The notes beneath the pieces were generated by a model. It worked only from the letters and a program-made list of their open reading frames with translations. It made no database searches and was not told the origin of the DNA. Of a stretch of 64,000 bases of DNA, positions 1-8,894 are shown one piece after another. This DNA comes from Agarivorans sp. Toyoura001 (GTDB lineage Bacteria; Pseudomonadota; Gammaproteobacteria; Enterobacterales; Celerinatantimonadaceae). Made by a program: the position numbers and the translations under genes. The number at the start of each line of letters is the position of its first letter. The stretch's first letter is position 1. The DNA is taken from assembly GCF_005405585.1 (NCBI RefSeq), contig NZ_BJEQ01000001.1:186001-250000 (forward strand). The letters are read 5' to 3'.

Positions 1-1
1 A

Positions 2-880
2 GGATTAGCACCTTGGCTTGGTCAGTACAATTCACAAGTGAGCGAATCGGCGATGGCCCGCGCAACTGGCGAATACAGTTTACGCTCGCATGGGCGAACG
101 AAAAACTACGCGGGCCCTGCTATCTACTTAAGCAATGAGCTAACACCGGGGCAAAAATATCAAATTAAAGGCTCGGTTAAACTGCTGGGTACAGGCTCTC
201 AACCCGCTCAGGCTACTTTAGCAATTACCGATAACAATGGCTTCCGCTTCATAAACCTTGGCAAAAGCGCGATGAACGGTGAGCAATGGAGCGAGTTTGT
301 TGCAGAGTTAGATTTGTCTAGCTCCACCAGCATCGAGTCAGCTTATTTGATGTTCTATGGCCCAGAAGCGGGTCGCGAATTTTATTTAGACCAAGTATCG
401 GTAGTGAACTTAGGAGCAGACATTCCGCCTCAAGAGCCAGTAAACCTATTAGGTAATGGTAGCTTTGAATCAGGCAACGCTGCGAGTTGGCTGTCGGGAT
501 ATTCGGCCACTACTCGCGTTACAGATACCGCCTATTTAGGTAACTATGGACTATCTAGTAGCAAGCGAACCGAGTGGTATCACGGCCCTAAACAGCTAAT
601 CACCACTAAACTTAAAAACGGCGCTACCTACCAATTAGACGCTTGGGTTCGCATGGCATCAGGTTCGGATAAAATTGAAACCCGCCTTTACTACCAAGAT
701 AGCAACGGTTACCACTGGGTACGCCTTGACCAAGTAACTGGCACCACGGCATGGTCGCCACTTAGCAGCCAATTTACGCTTAATTATACAGGCACCCTAA
801 AAGAAGCCGCCCTGCACTTCTTTGGTCCCGCTAGCGGAAGCTCTTTTATGCTAGATGAAGCGGTGTTAGTCGAGCAATAA
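2..880 (+). CDS. C-terminal part of a protein with tandem CBM4/9-like carbohydrate-binding modules (5' end outside window)
   Basis: The reading frame is open from the first bases, so the true start lies upstream and only about 292 C-terminal residues are visible. Two jelly-roll-like repeats are separated by a short PPQEP linker. The second opens with NLLGNGSFESG, and both close with a similar block (FYGPEAGREFYLDQV and FFGPASGSSFMLDEA). This layout is typical of family 4/9/22 carbohydrate-binding modules attached to secreted glycoside hydrolases such as xylanases and agarases. Any catalytic domain would be upstream. That it binds polysaccharide is inferred from the fold pattern; the ligand cannot be told. 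A terminator follows immediately, so the gene ends a transcript. Confidence 0.7.
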   Translation, partial: GLAPWLGQYNSQVSESAMARATGEYSLRSHGRTKNYAGPAIYLSNELTPGQKYQIKGSVKLLGTGSQPAQATLAITDNNGFRFINLGKSAMNGEQWSEFVAELDLSSSTSIESAYLMFYGPEAGREFYLDQVSVVNLGADIPPQEPVNLLGNGSFESGNAASWLSGYSATTRVTDTAYLGNYGLSSSKRTEWYHGPKQLITTKLKNGATYQLDAWVRMASGSDKIETRLYYQDSNGYHWVRLDQVTGTTAWSPLSSQFTLNYTGTLKEAALHFFGPASGSSFMLDEAVLVEQ

Positions 881-903
881 AAAGTAATAACTAAGTAATA
901 AAG

Positions 904-930
904 AAGGCCTCTGTTTGAGGCCTTTTTTAT
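904..930 (+). terminator. Rho-independent terminator after the CBM protein
   Basis: An 8-bp stem, AAGGCCTC with GAGGCCTT, closes a 5-nt loop and runs into a T-rich tract. It sits 24 bases after the stop codon. Confidence 0.85.
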
Positions 931-976
931 AAGACAGCGCTTTGCGCAGTCTCTAAGTAAGGCTTTCAATTTTACC

Positions 977-1255
977 TTAGGCTGTAGTTATCCGATAATG
1001 CCTTTCAAGATCTTTGGTTACCTCTCCCCAATAAGAGGCTTTAACCCTAGCTTGATGACAGTCAAATGCTGCTTGGCTAATAAACACTTCATACACATTA
1101 AATTGCTTCGGATTAATCTCATCAGGCTCAACCCTAAACACCAAACAGCCTTCCTCGGCTAAGGTGAGTTGTTTGTGATGAATCAGCGCACATTTTACCG
1201 TTTCAAGATCGGCGTCGTTAACCATGATAAAGCCTTGCAGAATGACTGTAGACAA
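977..1255 (-). CDS. Putative quinol monooxygenase, antibiotic biosynthesis monooxygenase (ABM) family
   Basis: A small dimeric alpha/beta-barrel protein of the ABM/YgiN type, about 92 residues. The N-terminal strand STVILQGFIMV, the EEGCLVFRV strand and the FNVYEVFISQAAFDCHQ segment follow the usual family order (E..C..Y.......F..YE.w.....H). I chose a TTG start at 1255 because AGGAG lies 7 bases upstream (1262-1266) and the first beta strand then begins at residue 2; a longer frame to 1303 has no such support. Members act on quinols or aromatic polyketides or serve as stress proteins; the substrate is unknown here. The gene stands alone. Confidence 0.65.
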   Translation of the reverse strand: MSTVILQGFIMVNDADLETVKCALIHHKQLTLAEEGCLVFRVEPDEINPKQFNVYEVFISQAAFDCHQARVKASYWGEVTKDLERHYRITTA

Positions 1256-1361
1256 GCAGCTACTCCTGAATAACATAGAATGGTTAATCGCTAGCGACAG
1301 CACTATCGCTTATACAAAGTAAAAAGAACCTAACTCACTCCGCCCTATGCCAAACCAAGCG

Positions 1362-1781
1362 CTAGAAAGAACGACGACTGTAAAGCAGTGCATCCTCAGC
1401 TGAGTACTCGCCCGTTAGTTCGCGTTTAACGTCCTTAGGGTTTATCTGCTGTCTAGGTTTACCATAAGCATATACAACAAACTGGTCATTGCTAATCTTA
1501 CAACGAACACATATCTCAACCCTGTTATAGCCATCTGGCTCGGTAATACGTTCCAATTTATCCATTACAGCGAGTGCTTCATCAGAGACTTGAAATACCT
1601 GCCCTGAAACTCGACTTCCTGAACCTTTTTGCAAAATCAACCAAGGTGAATAGCGATCTCCCACAAGATACAAAGGGTAGCGCTCTATTGTTTCAAACTC
1701 ACTCCGAAATCGAACGCCTCTATTCGACCGATGGTTAGGGAATCCTTCTTTCAATGTTCCAAACACAAATACTTTAGGCAA
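1362..1781 (-). CDS. Gamma-glutamylcyclotransferase (GGCT/YtfP/AIG2) family protein
   Basis: A 139-residue protein starting MPKVFVFGTLKEGFPNH, the nucleotide-fold loop motif (YGTL.rG..N) that marks the GGCT fold. A conserved acidic stretch, LERITEPDGYNR, corresponds to the region of the catalytic glutamate and the trailing Y.R motif. Family members cleave gamma-glutamyl-amines or gamma-glutamyl amino acids to 5-oxoproline, in the cytoplasm. No signal peptide or membrane segment is present. Its partner gene to the left runs in the same direction but about 100 bases away, so co-transcription is uncertain. The exact substrate is not determinable. Confidence 0.75.
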   Translation of the reverse strand: MPKVFVFGTLKEGFPNHRSNRGVRFRSEFETIERYPLYLVGDRYSPWLILQKGSGSRVSGQVFQVSDEALAVMDKLERITEPDGYNRVEICVRCKISNDQFVVYAYGKPRQQINPKDVKRELTGEYSAEDALLYSRRSF

Positions 1782-2125
1782 TTTATCTCCTTTGTTTACT
1801 CAAATAGCACTAAGCAATAGCGGAAAGATTCGACGGTGTAGTTATTCACTAATTCACTCTGCAACCTGGCGCTAATATATTGATAATAGGTAGATTACTC
1901 TGCTCTCTCAAGATCAAATACATTTAGGAAATATACAGTTACGGCATCTTTAAAGGCGTACAAGAAAGCACAATAAGCCATGCTTTTGATTTACCGCTCT
2001 TGTTAAAGCCCCAAGGTTAATTTTAAATCCACATTCAGCGCCTCAAAAAAACCAACATTGCCGCCTGACAAGTCAATCAGTTTTGGTAGAATAGCGCCCC
2101 TAATTTATCAAAGAGCTATTCCGTT
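1782..2125. other. Intergenic region between the GGCT-like gene and rdgC
   Basis: The two genes diverge from here. It holds the likely rdgC promoter at its right end; I see no further gene, repeat or conserved RNA. Confidence 0.6.
2065..2092 (+). promoter_or_regulatory. Putative sigma-70 promoter of rdgC
   Basis: CTGACA at 2065-2070 and TAGAAT at 2087-2092 are separated by 16 bp and lie 34 bases upstream of the rdgC start. Confidence 0.5.
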
Positions 2126-3034
2126 ATGTGGTTTAAAAATCTAATGCTGTTCCGAATTACCAAAGAACTGGAACTTGAACCAGAAAAGCTAGACGCTACG
2201 CTAGACGAGCTAAGCTTTAGCCCTTGCGGAAGCCAAGACATCAGCAAATTTGGTTGGGTAACGCCAATGGGCAAATTTGGCCAAAGCCTTACTCACGTTA
2301 TCGGTAACGAATACTTGGTATGTGCCAAGAAAGAAGAAAAGATGCTACCGGCATCGGTGATTCGCGATACCTTAGCCGACAAAGTTGAGTTAATTGAGCA
2401 AGAGCAGCAGCGCCCACTTAAAAAAGCGGAGAAAGACGCACTAAAAGAAGAAATTGTGATGACGCTATTACCGCGCGCATTTTCTCGCACTAGCCTAACT
2501 TACGCTTGGGTAAGCCCAGATAACAACTTAATCGCTGTTGACGCAGGTAGCGCCAAAAAAGCCGAAGAAGTGATTTCATTATTGCGTAAGTCTTTAGGCA
2601 GTTTGCCGGTTACCCCGATTAAGTTAGCCAACCAAGCAGACGTAACCATGACTGATTGGCTAAATGAAAAAGCCATTCCCGCTAACTTTGAACTAGGTGA
2701 AGAAGCCGAGTTGCGCAGCGCGCTAGAAGGCGGCGGTATTATTCGTTGTAAAGAACAAGACTTATTCAGCGACGAAATCAAAGTACACCTAGATGCCGAC
2801 AAATTCGTGACTAAACTAGAGCTGACTTGGGCTGATTCTATTCGCTTTTTAATTAGCGAAGACATGAGCATTAAAGGGGTTAAGTTTACAGATACCATCA
2901 CAGAGCAAAACGAAGACATCGACAAAAGTGATGTTGCCGCTCGGTTTGATGCCGATTTCGCCCTAACCAGTGGCGAGCTGACTAAAATGATCCCAGATCT
3001 CATCGCAGCCTTAGGCGGCGAATTAACCAGCTAA
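2126..3034 (+). CDS. rdgC: Recombination-associated protein RdgC
   Basis: 302 residues, matching the usual length (about 303 in E. coli). The N-terminus MWFKNLMLFRIT and the internal FGWVTPMG and AFSRTS segments are hallmarks of RdgC. Known members form a ring-shaped dimer that encircles DNA and modulates RecA filament formation during recombination and replication-fork repair, in the nucleoid. It is a single gene with its own promoter upstream and a long-stem terminator downstream. No anomalies. Confidence 0.95.
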   Translation: MWFKNLMLFRITKELELEPEKLDATLDELSFSPCGSQDISKFGWVTPMGKFGQSLTHVIGNEYLVCAKKEEKMLPASVIRDTLADKVELIEQEQQRPLKKAEKDALKEEIVMTLLPRAFSRTSLTYAWVSPDNNLIAVDAGSAKKAEEVISLLRKSLGSLPVTPIKLANQADVTMTDWLNEKAIPANFELGEEAELRSALEGGGIIRCKEQDLFSDEIKVHLDADKFVTKLELTWADSIRFLISEDMSIKGVKFTDTITEQNEDIDKSDVAARFDADFALTSGELTKMIPDLIAALGGELTS

Positions 3035-3057
3035 GTCCCCACAGTTACTTACCTCAT

Positions 3058-3110
3058 TCACCAACCATTAACATAGTTTCAAGTACTTATTAATTGGTTG
3101 GTGATTTTTT
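3058..3110 (+). terminator. Probable terminator after rdgC
   Basis: Perfect 10-bp arms TCACCAACCA (3058-3067) and TGGTTGGTGA (3095-3104) are followed by six T. The loop is 27 bases, long for a terminator, but can pair further (TTAA/TTAA). Confidence 0.6.
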
Positions 3111-3212
3111 AGCCAAAAGCATTGCAAGCCCTGTTCTCTCCGCGTAAAATGCGCGCCCTTATTGTGCTGCTCGCAGCCTTCCTCAATGATTCGACTCAGA
3201 CCCGGAGCTTTG

Positions 3213-4580
3213 ATGTTTACACCAGAATTACTGTCACCTGCTGGCAGCTTAAAAAACATGCGTTACGCTTTTGCCTACGGTGCAGATGCGGTTTACGCTG
3301 GCCAACCTCGCTATTCGTTACGCGTGAGAAATAACGAATTTAATGCCGAGAATTTACAGCTAGCGATCAACGAAGCTCACGCGCAAAACAAAAAACTCTA
3401 CATGGTAAGTAACATTGCCCCGCACAACGCTAAGTTAAAAACTTACCTGCGCGATATTGAGCCAATTATTGCCATGAAGCCTGATGCCTTAATTATGTCT
3501 GATCCAGGCATGATTATGATGGTGCGAGAAGCCTTTCCAGACCAAACTATTCACTTATCGGTTCAAGCTAACGCGATTAACTGGGCCACCGTTAAGTTTT
3601 GGCACCAGCAAGGGGTTGAACGGGTTATTTTGTCGCGCGAGTTATCGCTAGACGAAATCGAAGAAATTCGTATGCAAGTACCAGAAATGGAACTTGAAGT
3701 ATTTGTACACGGTGCATTATGTATGGCCTACTCTGGCCGCTGTTTGTTGTCTGGCTACATTAACAAGCGCGATCCTAACCAAGGCACTTGTACTAACTCT
3801 TGCCGCTGGAAATACAACGCACACGAAGCCAAAGAAAACGAAGTGGGCGACATTATTGCCGCGCAGCCACAAATAGTAGAGCCAACTTTGGGTTCAGGTA
3901 CGCCAAGTGATCAAGTGTTCTTATTACAAGAACAAGGCCGCCCTAACGAATACATGCCCGCTTTTGAAGACGAGCACGGCACCTACATTATGAACTCAAA
4001 AGATTTACGTGCCATTCAACACGTAGAGCGCTTAACCAAAATGGGTGTGCATTCACTTAAAATTGAAGGCCGTACTAAGTCTTTCTATTACTGCGCCCGT
4101 ACCGCTCAGGTTTATCGCCAAGCGATTAACGATGCAGTTGCAGGCAAGCCTTTCGACCCAAGCCTAATGGGTACCTTGGAAAACCTTGCCCACCGCGGCT
4201 ACACCGAAGGCTTCTTGCGTCGTCATACTCACGACGAGTACCAAAACTACGACTATGGCTATTCGATTAGCGATACCCAACAGTTTGTTGGAGAAGTAGC
4301 GGGTCGTAACGCTGCTGGCCTTGCTGAAGTCACCGTTAAGAACAAGTTCTTATTAGGTGACACCCTTGAGTTAATGACGCCACAAGGCAACCTTAACTTC
4401 AAACTAGAGCACCTAGAAAATAAGAAGGGTGAGCTAATAGATGACGCTAAAGGCAGCGGCCACACGGTATTTTTACCAGTGCCAGAAAACATAGATTTAA
4501 ACCACGCCCTGATCATGCGTAACTTACAATCTGGCCAAGATACGCGTAACCCGCATCAAGCGAGCGAAGTAAAAGCTTAA
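3213..4580 (+). CDS. trhP: tRNA 5-hydroxyuridine modification protein TrhP (YegQ, peptidase U32 family)
   Basis: 455 residues from the chosen ATG at 3213, which has GGAG 5 bases upstream; a longer frame starting at 3162 adds residues not expected in the family. The protein opens ELLSPAGS and carries the U32 core EVFVHGALCMAYSGRC, with further cysteines in NQGTCTNSCRW that fit an Fe-S cluster site. In E. coli TrhP works with prephenate-dependent hydroxylation of U34 in certain tRNAs. Length agrees with E. coli YegQ (453). UbiU and UbiV further right in this window are paralogues. Despite the family name, no peptidase role is implied. Confidence 0.92.
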   Translation: MFTPELLSPAGSLKNMRYAFAYGADAVYAGQPRYSLRVRNNEFNAENLQLAINEAHAQNKKLYMVSNIAPHNAKLKTYLRDIEPIIAMKPDALIMSDPGMIMMVREAFPDQTIHLSVQANAINWATVKFWHQQGVERVILSRELSLDEIEEIRMQVPEMELEVFVHGALCMAYSGRCLLSGYINKRDPNQGTCTNSCRWKYNAHEAKENEVGDIIAAQPQIVEPTLGSGTPSDQVFLLQEQGRPNEYMPAFEDEHGTYIMNSKDLRAIQHVERLTKMGVHSLKIEGRTKSFYYCARTAQVYRQAINDAVAGKPFDPSLMGTLENLAHRGYTEGFLRRHTHDEYQNYDYGYSISDTQQFVGEVAGRNAAGLAEVTVKNKFLLGDTLELMTPQGNLNFKLEHLENKKGELIDDAKGSGHTVFLPVPENIDLNHALIMRNLQSGQDTRNPHQASEVKA

Positions 4581-4601
4581 TTGGTGGCTTTGAAATAAAC
4601 T

Positions 4602-4637
4602 AAAAAAAGCCGATAGTTTTAACTATCGGCTTTTTTA
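4602..4637. terminator. Bidirectional terminator between trhP and the DUF1566 lipoprotein gene
   Basis: A long inverted repeat (GCCGATAGTT / AACTATCGGC) is flanked by an A tract on the left and a T tract on the right. It serves the converging genes on both sides. Confidence 0.9.
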
Positions 4638-4657
4638 ACCTTAACTATTAGCTTTAA

Positions 4658-5848
4658 CTAAGAGGCGTCACGCACTAAACGTACGAAATTATAAAAACGC
4701 TCGCCCCCTTCGCCTAAGGGTCCATCTGCATATTTTGTATCAAAACGCATTCCACCCGCCCCATGAAAATCATTCCCCTCATCATCTGGAGCAGTACCAA
4801 AAGCAACATACCAAGCATAATAGTAATCTAAGCTGTCGCCGCCAAAGTAAGCACTAGTACTTGACCAAAAGTAGCCATAATCAGTGGAGGTATTTGTTAC
4901 ATCTGATGTCAGCACCGTTATCTCAAAAAACTCGCTATCAATGGCGGGGCCTAAATTGGCTTCATCTTCAGCACTAGGCGACTTACTGTAATCAACAATG
5001 CTTTGTAGCTCTTTAATGTTAGGTAAGCGCCAGTCGGTAAAGCCAGCAAGATAAGACTCTTCAGCGTAAGCTAAAGCACTTTGCCAATTCATTCCATACC
5101 CGCTATCGGCCTGCGCCCACATTAAGCCCGTGGCATTATCTGTAATCGTTCCATCCACATTATCTACAAACTCATTCTCACCGTAACTCCCTCCACGTAC
5201 AGCGCGAACATAGTTACCCATTGCGCCAGACACGCTAGCAGGGTAAGCCTTAATGTGACCGGTTGCGTGGTTCACCCCAAAGGCGGCTTCAGTCCCCCCG
5301 TCTGCTGTGGTACCTACATAACGCTCTGTCCAGTACTGCTCATCTTTACTCACCGTATAACTAGCAATAGCGAAATACGCCGTATCCAAATAAGGCCAAC
5401 CAATAGAAAAATCACTGATCGAAAACAACTCTTTGGTATTTGGAATACGCCAGTCACTGAAACCGCCTAATTCAAGCTCGTTACAATAATCCACCGCTTC
5501 TTGGTAACTAAAACTTTCATCACTGGGCACTTGTTGCCACATTAAGCCAGTTACACTATCACTCACGGTGCCGTCATTATTGTCGGTAAAGCTAAAGGCA
5601 CTTCCTGAATACTGAGCGTCTTGCCCAAAAAAGGCTGCATCACTACTTGGGCAATCGATGATTTCTCCGTCGTTATCGGAGCAATGTGTCTGTCCAGTAT
5701 CTACTAGTTGAAAGCCCAAACTCGCTTCTTCTTCCTTGGGGCTTAAAGGATTGTCGATACTGTTACAAGCATTGAGTAATACACCCAAGCCGAACAGTAT
5801 TAGCCATTGAGACTTCGTTAACGGGTGTAAATGGCGTTCGCCCAGCAT
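4658..5848 (-). CDS. Lipoprotein with two DUF1566 (Lcl C-terminal) domains
   Basis: 396 residues. An N-terminal hydrophobic stretch ends in the lipobox LLNAC, so the mature protein is predicted to be a lipid-anchored envelope protein. Two homologous DUF1566 units follow: each has a D-N-x-D-G-T-[VI] start, a TGLMW motif, and a DWR[IL]PN.KEL motif (about residues 87-215 and 228-393). DUF1566 domains occur in Lcl, a Legionella collagen/glycosaminoglycan-binding adhesin, and in many uncharacterised marine bacterial proteins. A binding or adhesion role is only an inference. The extension before the first unit is acidic and contains a CSDNDGEIIDC segment that could form a disulfide or Ca-binding loop. 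It stands alone. Confidence 0.75.
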   Translation of the reverse strand: MLGERHLHPLTKSQWLILFGLGVLLNACNSIDNPLSPKEEEASLGFQLVDTGQTHCSDNDGEIIDCPSSDAAFFGQDAQYSGSAFSFTDNNDGTVSDSVTGLMWQQVPSDESFSYQEAVDYCNELELGGFSDWRIPNTKELFSISDFSIGWPYLDTAYFAIASYTVSKDEQYWTERYVGTTADGGTEAAFGVNHATGHIKAYPASVSGAMGNYVRAVRGGSYGENEFVDNVDGTITDNATGLMWAQADSGYGMNWQSALAYAEESYLAGFTDWRLPNIKELQSIVDYSKSPSAEDEANLGPAIDSEFFEITVLTSDVTNTSTDYGYFWSSTSAYFGGDSLDYYYAWYVAFGTAPDDEGNDFHGAGGMRFDTKYADGPLGEGGERFYNFVRLVRDAS

Positions 5849-6107
5849 GCCTTATCCTTTCTAATTGCTGATTAAGCGTCTAGTGTTATGCGCAAAAATG
5901 CAGATAACGTGGAGTAAGTAGGGAAAAAGAATGCAGTTACTAGAATATGCGAACATTGACTTAAGCAGATTTTTCTAAGGCGAGAAAGTGAATCTGCATG
6001 TTTTATCCATTTTTCATTACAAAAAATTTGGCATAATTAACCCACAAAGCTTAATCCTTGCGGTGTACAGCAGTAGCGCTATTATGCGGCGGCTAAACTC
6101 AACGACT

Positions 6108-7529
6108 ATGTCCTTAACTCAAAAACTCAGCACAGCCTTTATTGGCCTTACTCTCTTTATCCTTTGCGTAACCATGCTATTGGCTCGTTGGAGCTTTGAG
6201 CGCGGATTTCTTGATTACGTAAATGCATTAGAACAACAACGCTTGCAAAGCTTGGCCTCGGCCTTATCGCTCGAATACCAACAAGCCAACAACGATTGGG
6301 CCTCCCTGCCGTCAGATACCTTTGAAGAATTAAGCATCCACTCTTTCACCAAGCTGGGTACAAAGCCACGCGGCCCAAGACACCCGCCGCCTCATTTCGA
6401 CGAAGCATTTGACCCATTTTCGCCACCACCGCATTTCATCACTCCCACGTCGCTGTATAACCAACAAGGGGAGCGCTTAGCTGGCCCTCAAATTGCTGCC
6501 AGCCCGCAACCTATTAGCGTAAACGTTTATTCTAACCAGCAAATAGTAGGGGAGCTTCGCAGTACACCAAGGCGAGAGTTTCACTCGCCACAGGAAACCG
6601 CCTTTTCCCAGCATCAAGCCAGAGCTAGCATCGCTATTGGACTTATATGTTTGGCGATGGCGGCGTTAGTATCGGCACTTTTAGCCAAAATGTTGCTAGC
6701 ACCAGTAAAACGTTTATTAACCGGTATTTCTGAGTTATCTAAAGGTAATTACTCCAACCCCATCAGCGAAAAACGTCACGACGAATTAGGCCTGTTGATG
6801 AGCGATTTGGATAATTTAGGACTTCAGCTAGAGAGCAATCGTAGCGCGCGCCGCCGATCCTTAGCCGATATATCTCATGAGCTGCGAACGCCTATCACGG
6901 TACTAACCGGAGAAATTGAAGCTATAAAAGACGGTATTCGCCCACTAAACATGTCTCAAGTTAACTCCATAGACAACGAAGTCTCGCGTCTACGGCGGCT
7001 CATAGAAGACCTTTACTTACTCTCGCTATCGGATATTGGTGGCTTAGAATATCATTTTGAAACACTCAAGGTATCAGAGCATCTAGAGCAAATCGTTGAG
7101 TCAGTGACCACAAGAGCCAAACAAAGCGGATTAAACATTACATTAAGTTGTAGCAACAATAATGAGATAAGCGCTGACCCAATACGGCTGCAACAGCTAC
7201 TCACCAACCTAGTAGAAAATGCTCTCGCCTATACGGCTGCTCCCGGCGATATAGATATACAGCTCAGAGCTACAGCCAGTGAAGTCATCATTTGTTTTAA
7301 CGACACCGCCCCAAGTATAGATAGCGGTGCATTAGAACTGCTCTTCGAGCCGCTTTACCGACCCGATGCTTCACGGAGCCGACGGACCGCGGGTGCTGGC
7401 TTAGGCTTGGCGATATGCAAAAACATTGTTAACGCCCATAAAGGCAATATTACAGCCAAACAATCTCCCTTGGGTGGCTTAAAAATAGAGGTCCGTTTAC
7501 CCCTCATAGCCAGAGAAAATAATGATTAA
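6108..7529 (+). CDS. baeS: Sensor histidine kinase, BaeS-like
   Basis: Layout: a short cytoplasmic N-terminus, one membrane segment, a periplasmic domain of about 150 residues, a second membrane segment (SIAIGLICLAMAALVSALL), HAMP, HisKA with the H-box DISHELRTP (histidine codon 6876-6878), and a HATPase domain with N (LVENALAY) and G (GAGLGLAI) boxes. The start is uncertain: ATG 6084 and ATG 6108 are both possible and neither has a strong ribosome site. It overlaps the response regulator by 8 bp, a strong sign of translational coupling. BaeS senses envelope stress and some metals. Unusual here is a His/Pro-rich periplasmic stretch (PRHPPPHFDEAFDPF then PPPHF) that might bind a metal; this is inference. 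Confidence 0.85.
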   Translation: MSLTQKLSTAFIGLTLFILCVTMLLARWSFERGFLDYVNALEQQRLQSLASALSLEYQQANNDWASLPSDTFEELSIHSFTKLGTKPRGPRHPPPHFDEAFDPFSPPPHFITPTSLYNQQGERLAGPQIAASPQPISVNVYSNQQIVGELRSTPRREFHSPQETAFSQHQARASIAIGLICLAMAALVSALLAKMLLAPVKRLLTGISELSKGNYSNPISEKRHDELGLLMSDLDNLGLQLESNRSARRRSLADISHELRTPITVLTGEIEAIKDGIRPLNMSQVNSIDNEVSRLRRLIEDLYLLSLSDIGGLEYHFETLKVSEHLEQIVESVTTRAKQSGLNITLSCSNNNEISADPIRLQQLLTNLVENALAYTAAPGDIDIQLRATASEVIICFNDTAPSIDSGALELLFEPLYRPDASRSRRTAGAGLGLAICKNIVNAHKGNITAKQSPLGGLKIEVRLPLIARENND

Positions 7530-8202
7530 ACAGCATATTCTGATCATTGAAGATGAACAAAAAATCGCCCAGCTATTAGCAGACTATTTAGAGAATGACG
7601 GCTTTCAAGTGAGCACTCTTAACGAAGGCAACCACGCAGTAAGCGCAATTAAAGCCTCACAACCCGCCTTTGTTATCCTAGACCTCATGCTACCAGGGGT
7701 TGATGGTTTAACTATATGTAAACAAGTGCGCGAATTTAGCGATGTGCCCATAATGCTGCTGACCGCACGGGTAGATGAAATTAGCCGCCTACTCGGTTTA
7801 GAGCTGGGCGCTGATGACTACGTATGTAAGCCCTTTTTACCACGTGAAGTGGTAGCCCGAGTGCATGCAATATTAAGACGTGTTAATGCCCCCAAAGAGC
7901 GTCATTCTTCTGTCAAATACCGCAATGTAGAACTCAGCCCGAATGCCTTTAAATGCCGGGTGAATGGTCTCGATTTAGAGCTCACACCAGTCGAATTTAA
8001 ACTACTACAGACTTTAATGGAGCAACCTGGACGAGTTTATTCACGAGAACAACTCATGCAGCATTGCTACTCAGACAATCGAATTGTGAGCGAGCAAACC
8101 ATTAACAGCCATATTAAAAACCTACGCAAAAAAATGGCAGAACAAAACGATAACTGCGACATCATCCACTCTATTTACGGACTGGGGTATAAAGTTGAGT
8201 AA
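7522..8202 (+). CDS. baeR: Response regulator, BaeR-like (OmpR family)
   Basis: 226 residues. The receiver domain has acidic residues near positions 10-12 (IIEDE), the phosphorylated aspartate at about 54 (ILDLMLPG) and the KPF lysine near 103. A winged-helix DNA-binding domain follows (LTPVEFKLLQTL, REQL, INSHIKNLRKK). The segment from SRLLGLELGADDYVCKP to REVVARV agrees closely with E. coli BaeR, which controls envelope-stress genes. It is coupled to the upstream kinase by an 8-bp overlap. The small secreted protein 91 bases downstream is a plausible target. Confidence 0.88.
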   Translation: MIKQHILIIEDEQKIAQLLADYLENDGFQVSTLNEGNHAVSAIKASQPAFVILDLMLPGVDGLTICKQVREFSDVPIMLLTARVDEISRLLGLELGADDYVCKPFLPREVVARVHAILRRVNAPKERHSSVKYRNVELSPNAFKCRVNGLDLELTPVEFKLLQTLMEQPGRVYSREQLMQHCYSDNRIVSEQTINSHIKNLRKKMAEQNDNCDIIHSIYGLGYKVE

Positions 8203-8293
8203 ATAAAACCACCGTGTTTACACCATTCCTGCATGGTTTCTGCACTTTGTATTTATACACTTATGCACTCTCATTTAAGAATAGGAAACGGAT

Positions 8294-8554
8294 ATGTGGT
8301 TTAAAACTCACCTTGGAAAAGCGGTATTCTCCACGCTGCTATTTGTTTGTATTACCGGCACGGTTAATTTAGCCGAAGCAAAAGAAAAGCGTCAGCCACC
8401 GAAAGAAGCGGTAGAAGCCTGCGAAAGCGCTAACGATGGCGACAGCTGTAGCTTTTATGGCCGCGATGATGAAGCGCTTAATGGTATATGTGGTTCGCCA
8501 CCAGACAACGACGAACTTAGCTGCATGCCCGAAGGTGGCCCAAGGCGAGACTAA
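8294..8554 (+). CDS. Small secreted four-cysteine protein downstream of baeSR
   Basis: 86 residues. A Sec signal peptide (hydrophobic AVFSTLLFVCITGTV, likely cleaved after AEA) precedes a mature part of about 57 residues. It holds four cysteines, in EACESA, DSCSFYG, GICGSPP and LSCMPEGG, that could form two disulfides in the periplasm. AGGA lies 8 bases before the ATG. I recall similar small PPKEA...C...C...C..PEGG proteins in other gammaproteobacteria, often near two-component systems, but their function is not known to me. Position suggests regulation by BaeR. It has no relatives elsewhere in this window. Confidence 0.7.
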   Translation: MWFKTHLGKAVFSTLLFVCITGTVNLAEAKEKRQPPKEAVEACESANDGDSCSFYGRDDEALNGICGSPPDNDELSCMPEGGPRRD

Positions 8555-8894
8555 GCAATACTATTTGTAGCATTACCGTAGTGTTTCACTGCGGTAACTA
8601 CCCCGGTTCACCCTTTCTGTATTCTTCTGCTCACCCACTCGTCCACTTGCTTCCTTAAAACATGACAAATTGTGTGACAATATTGGTTTTTTTTTAGCTT
8701 GTGTTAGAATGCGCGCAGCTTGCCCCTAGCGTGATCATAATTAAAACATCGTTGACTTAAGCTACACTCATTATAGTCAACCACTACACATCATCTTTGG
8801 TATTAAGCAGCTTAACCAGCTTGGTTACTTAGCCTCACGGACAGTTTAACCACCTTGAATAACACCAGTAACAGATGAAGATAGTAAAAATATT
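8555..8894. other. Intergenic region before yfhL
   Basis: It contains a hairpin (TTACCGTAGTG with CACTGCGGTAA, about 8573-8597) without a T tract just after the secreted-protein gene, and a possible promoter near 8683-8710. No open frame of interest is seen. Confidence 0.5.
8683..8710 (+). promoter_or_regulatory. Possible promoter upstream of yfhL
   Basis: TTGGTT (8683-8688) and TAGAAT (8705-8710) have a 16-bp spacer. It lies about 180 bases before yfhL, so the leader would be long. Confidence 0.3.

Noticed and set aside
2500-3003. Long minus-strand frame within rdgC
   Set aside because: A Ser-rich shadow of a well-identified gene, as are the other antisense frames within the genes of this window.
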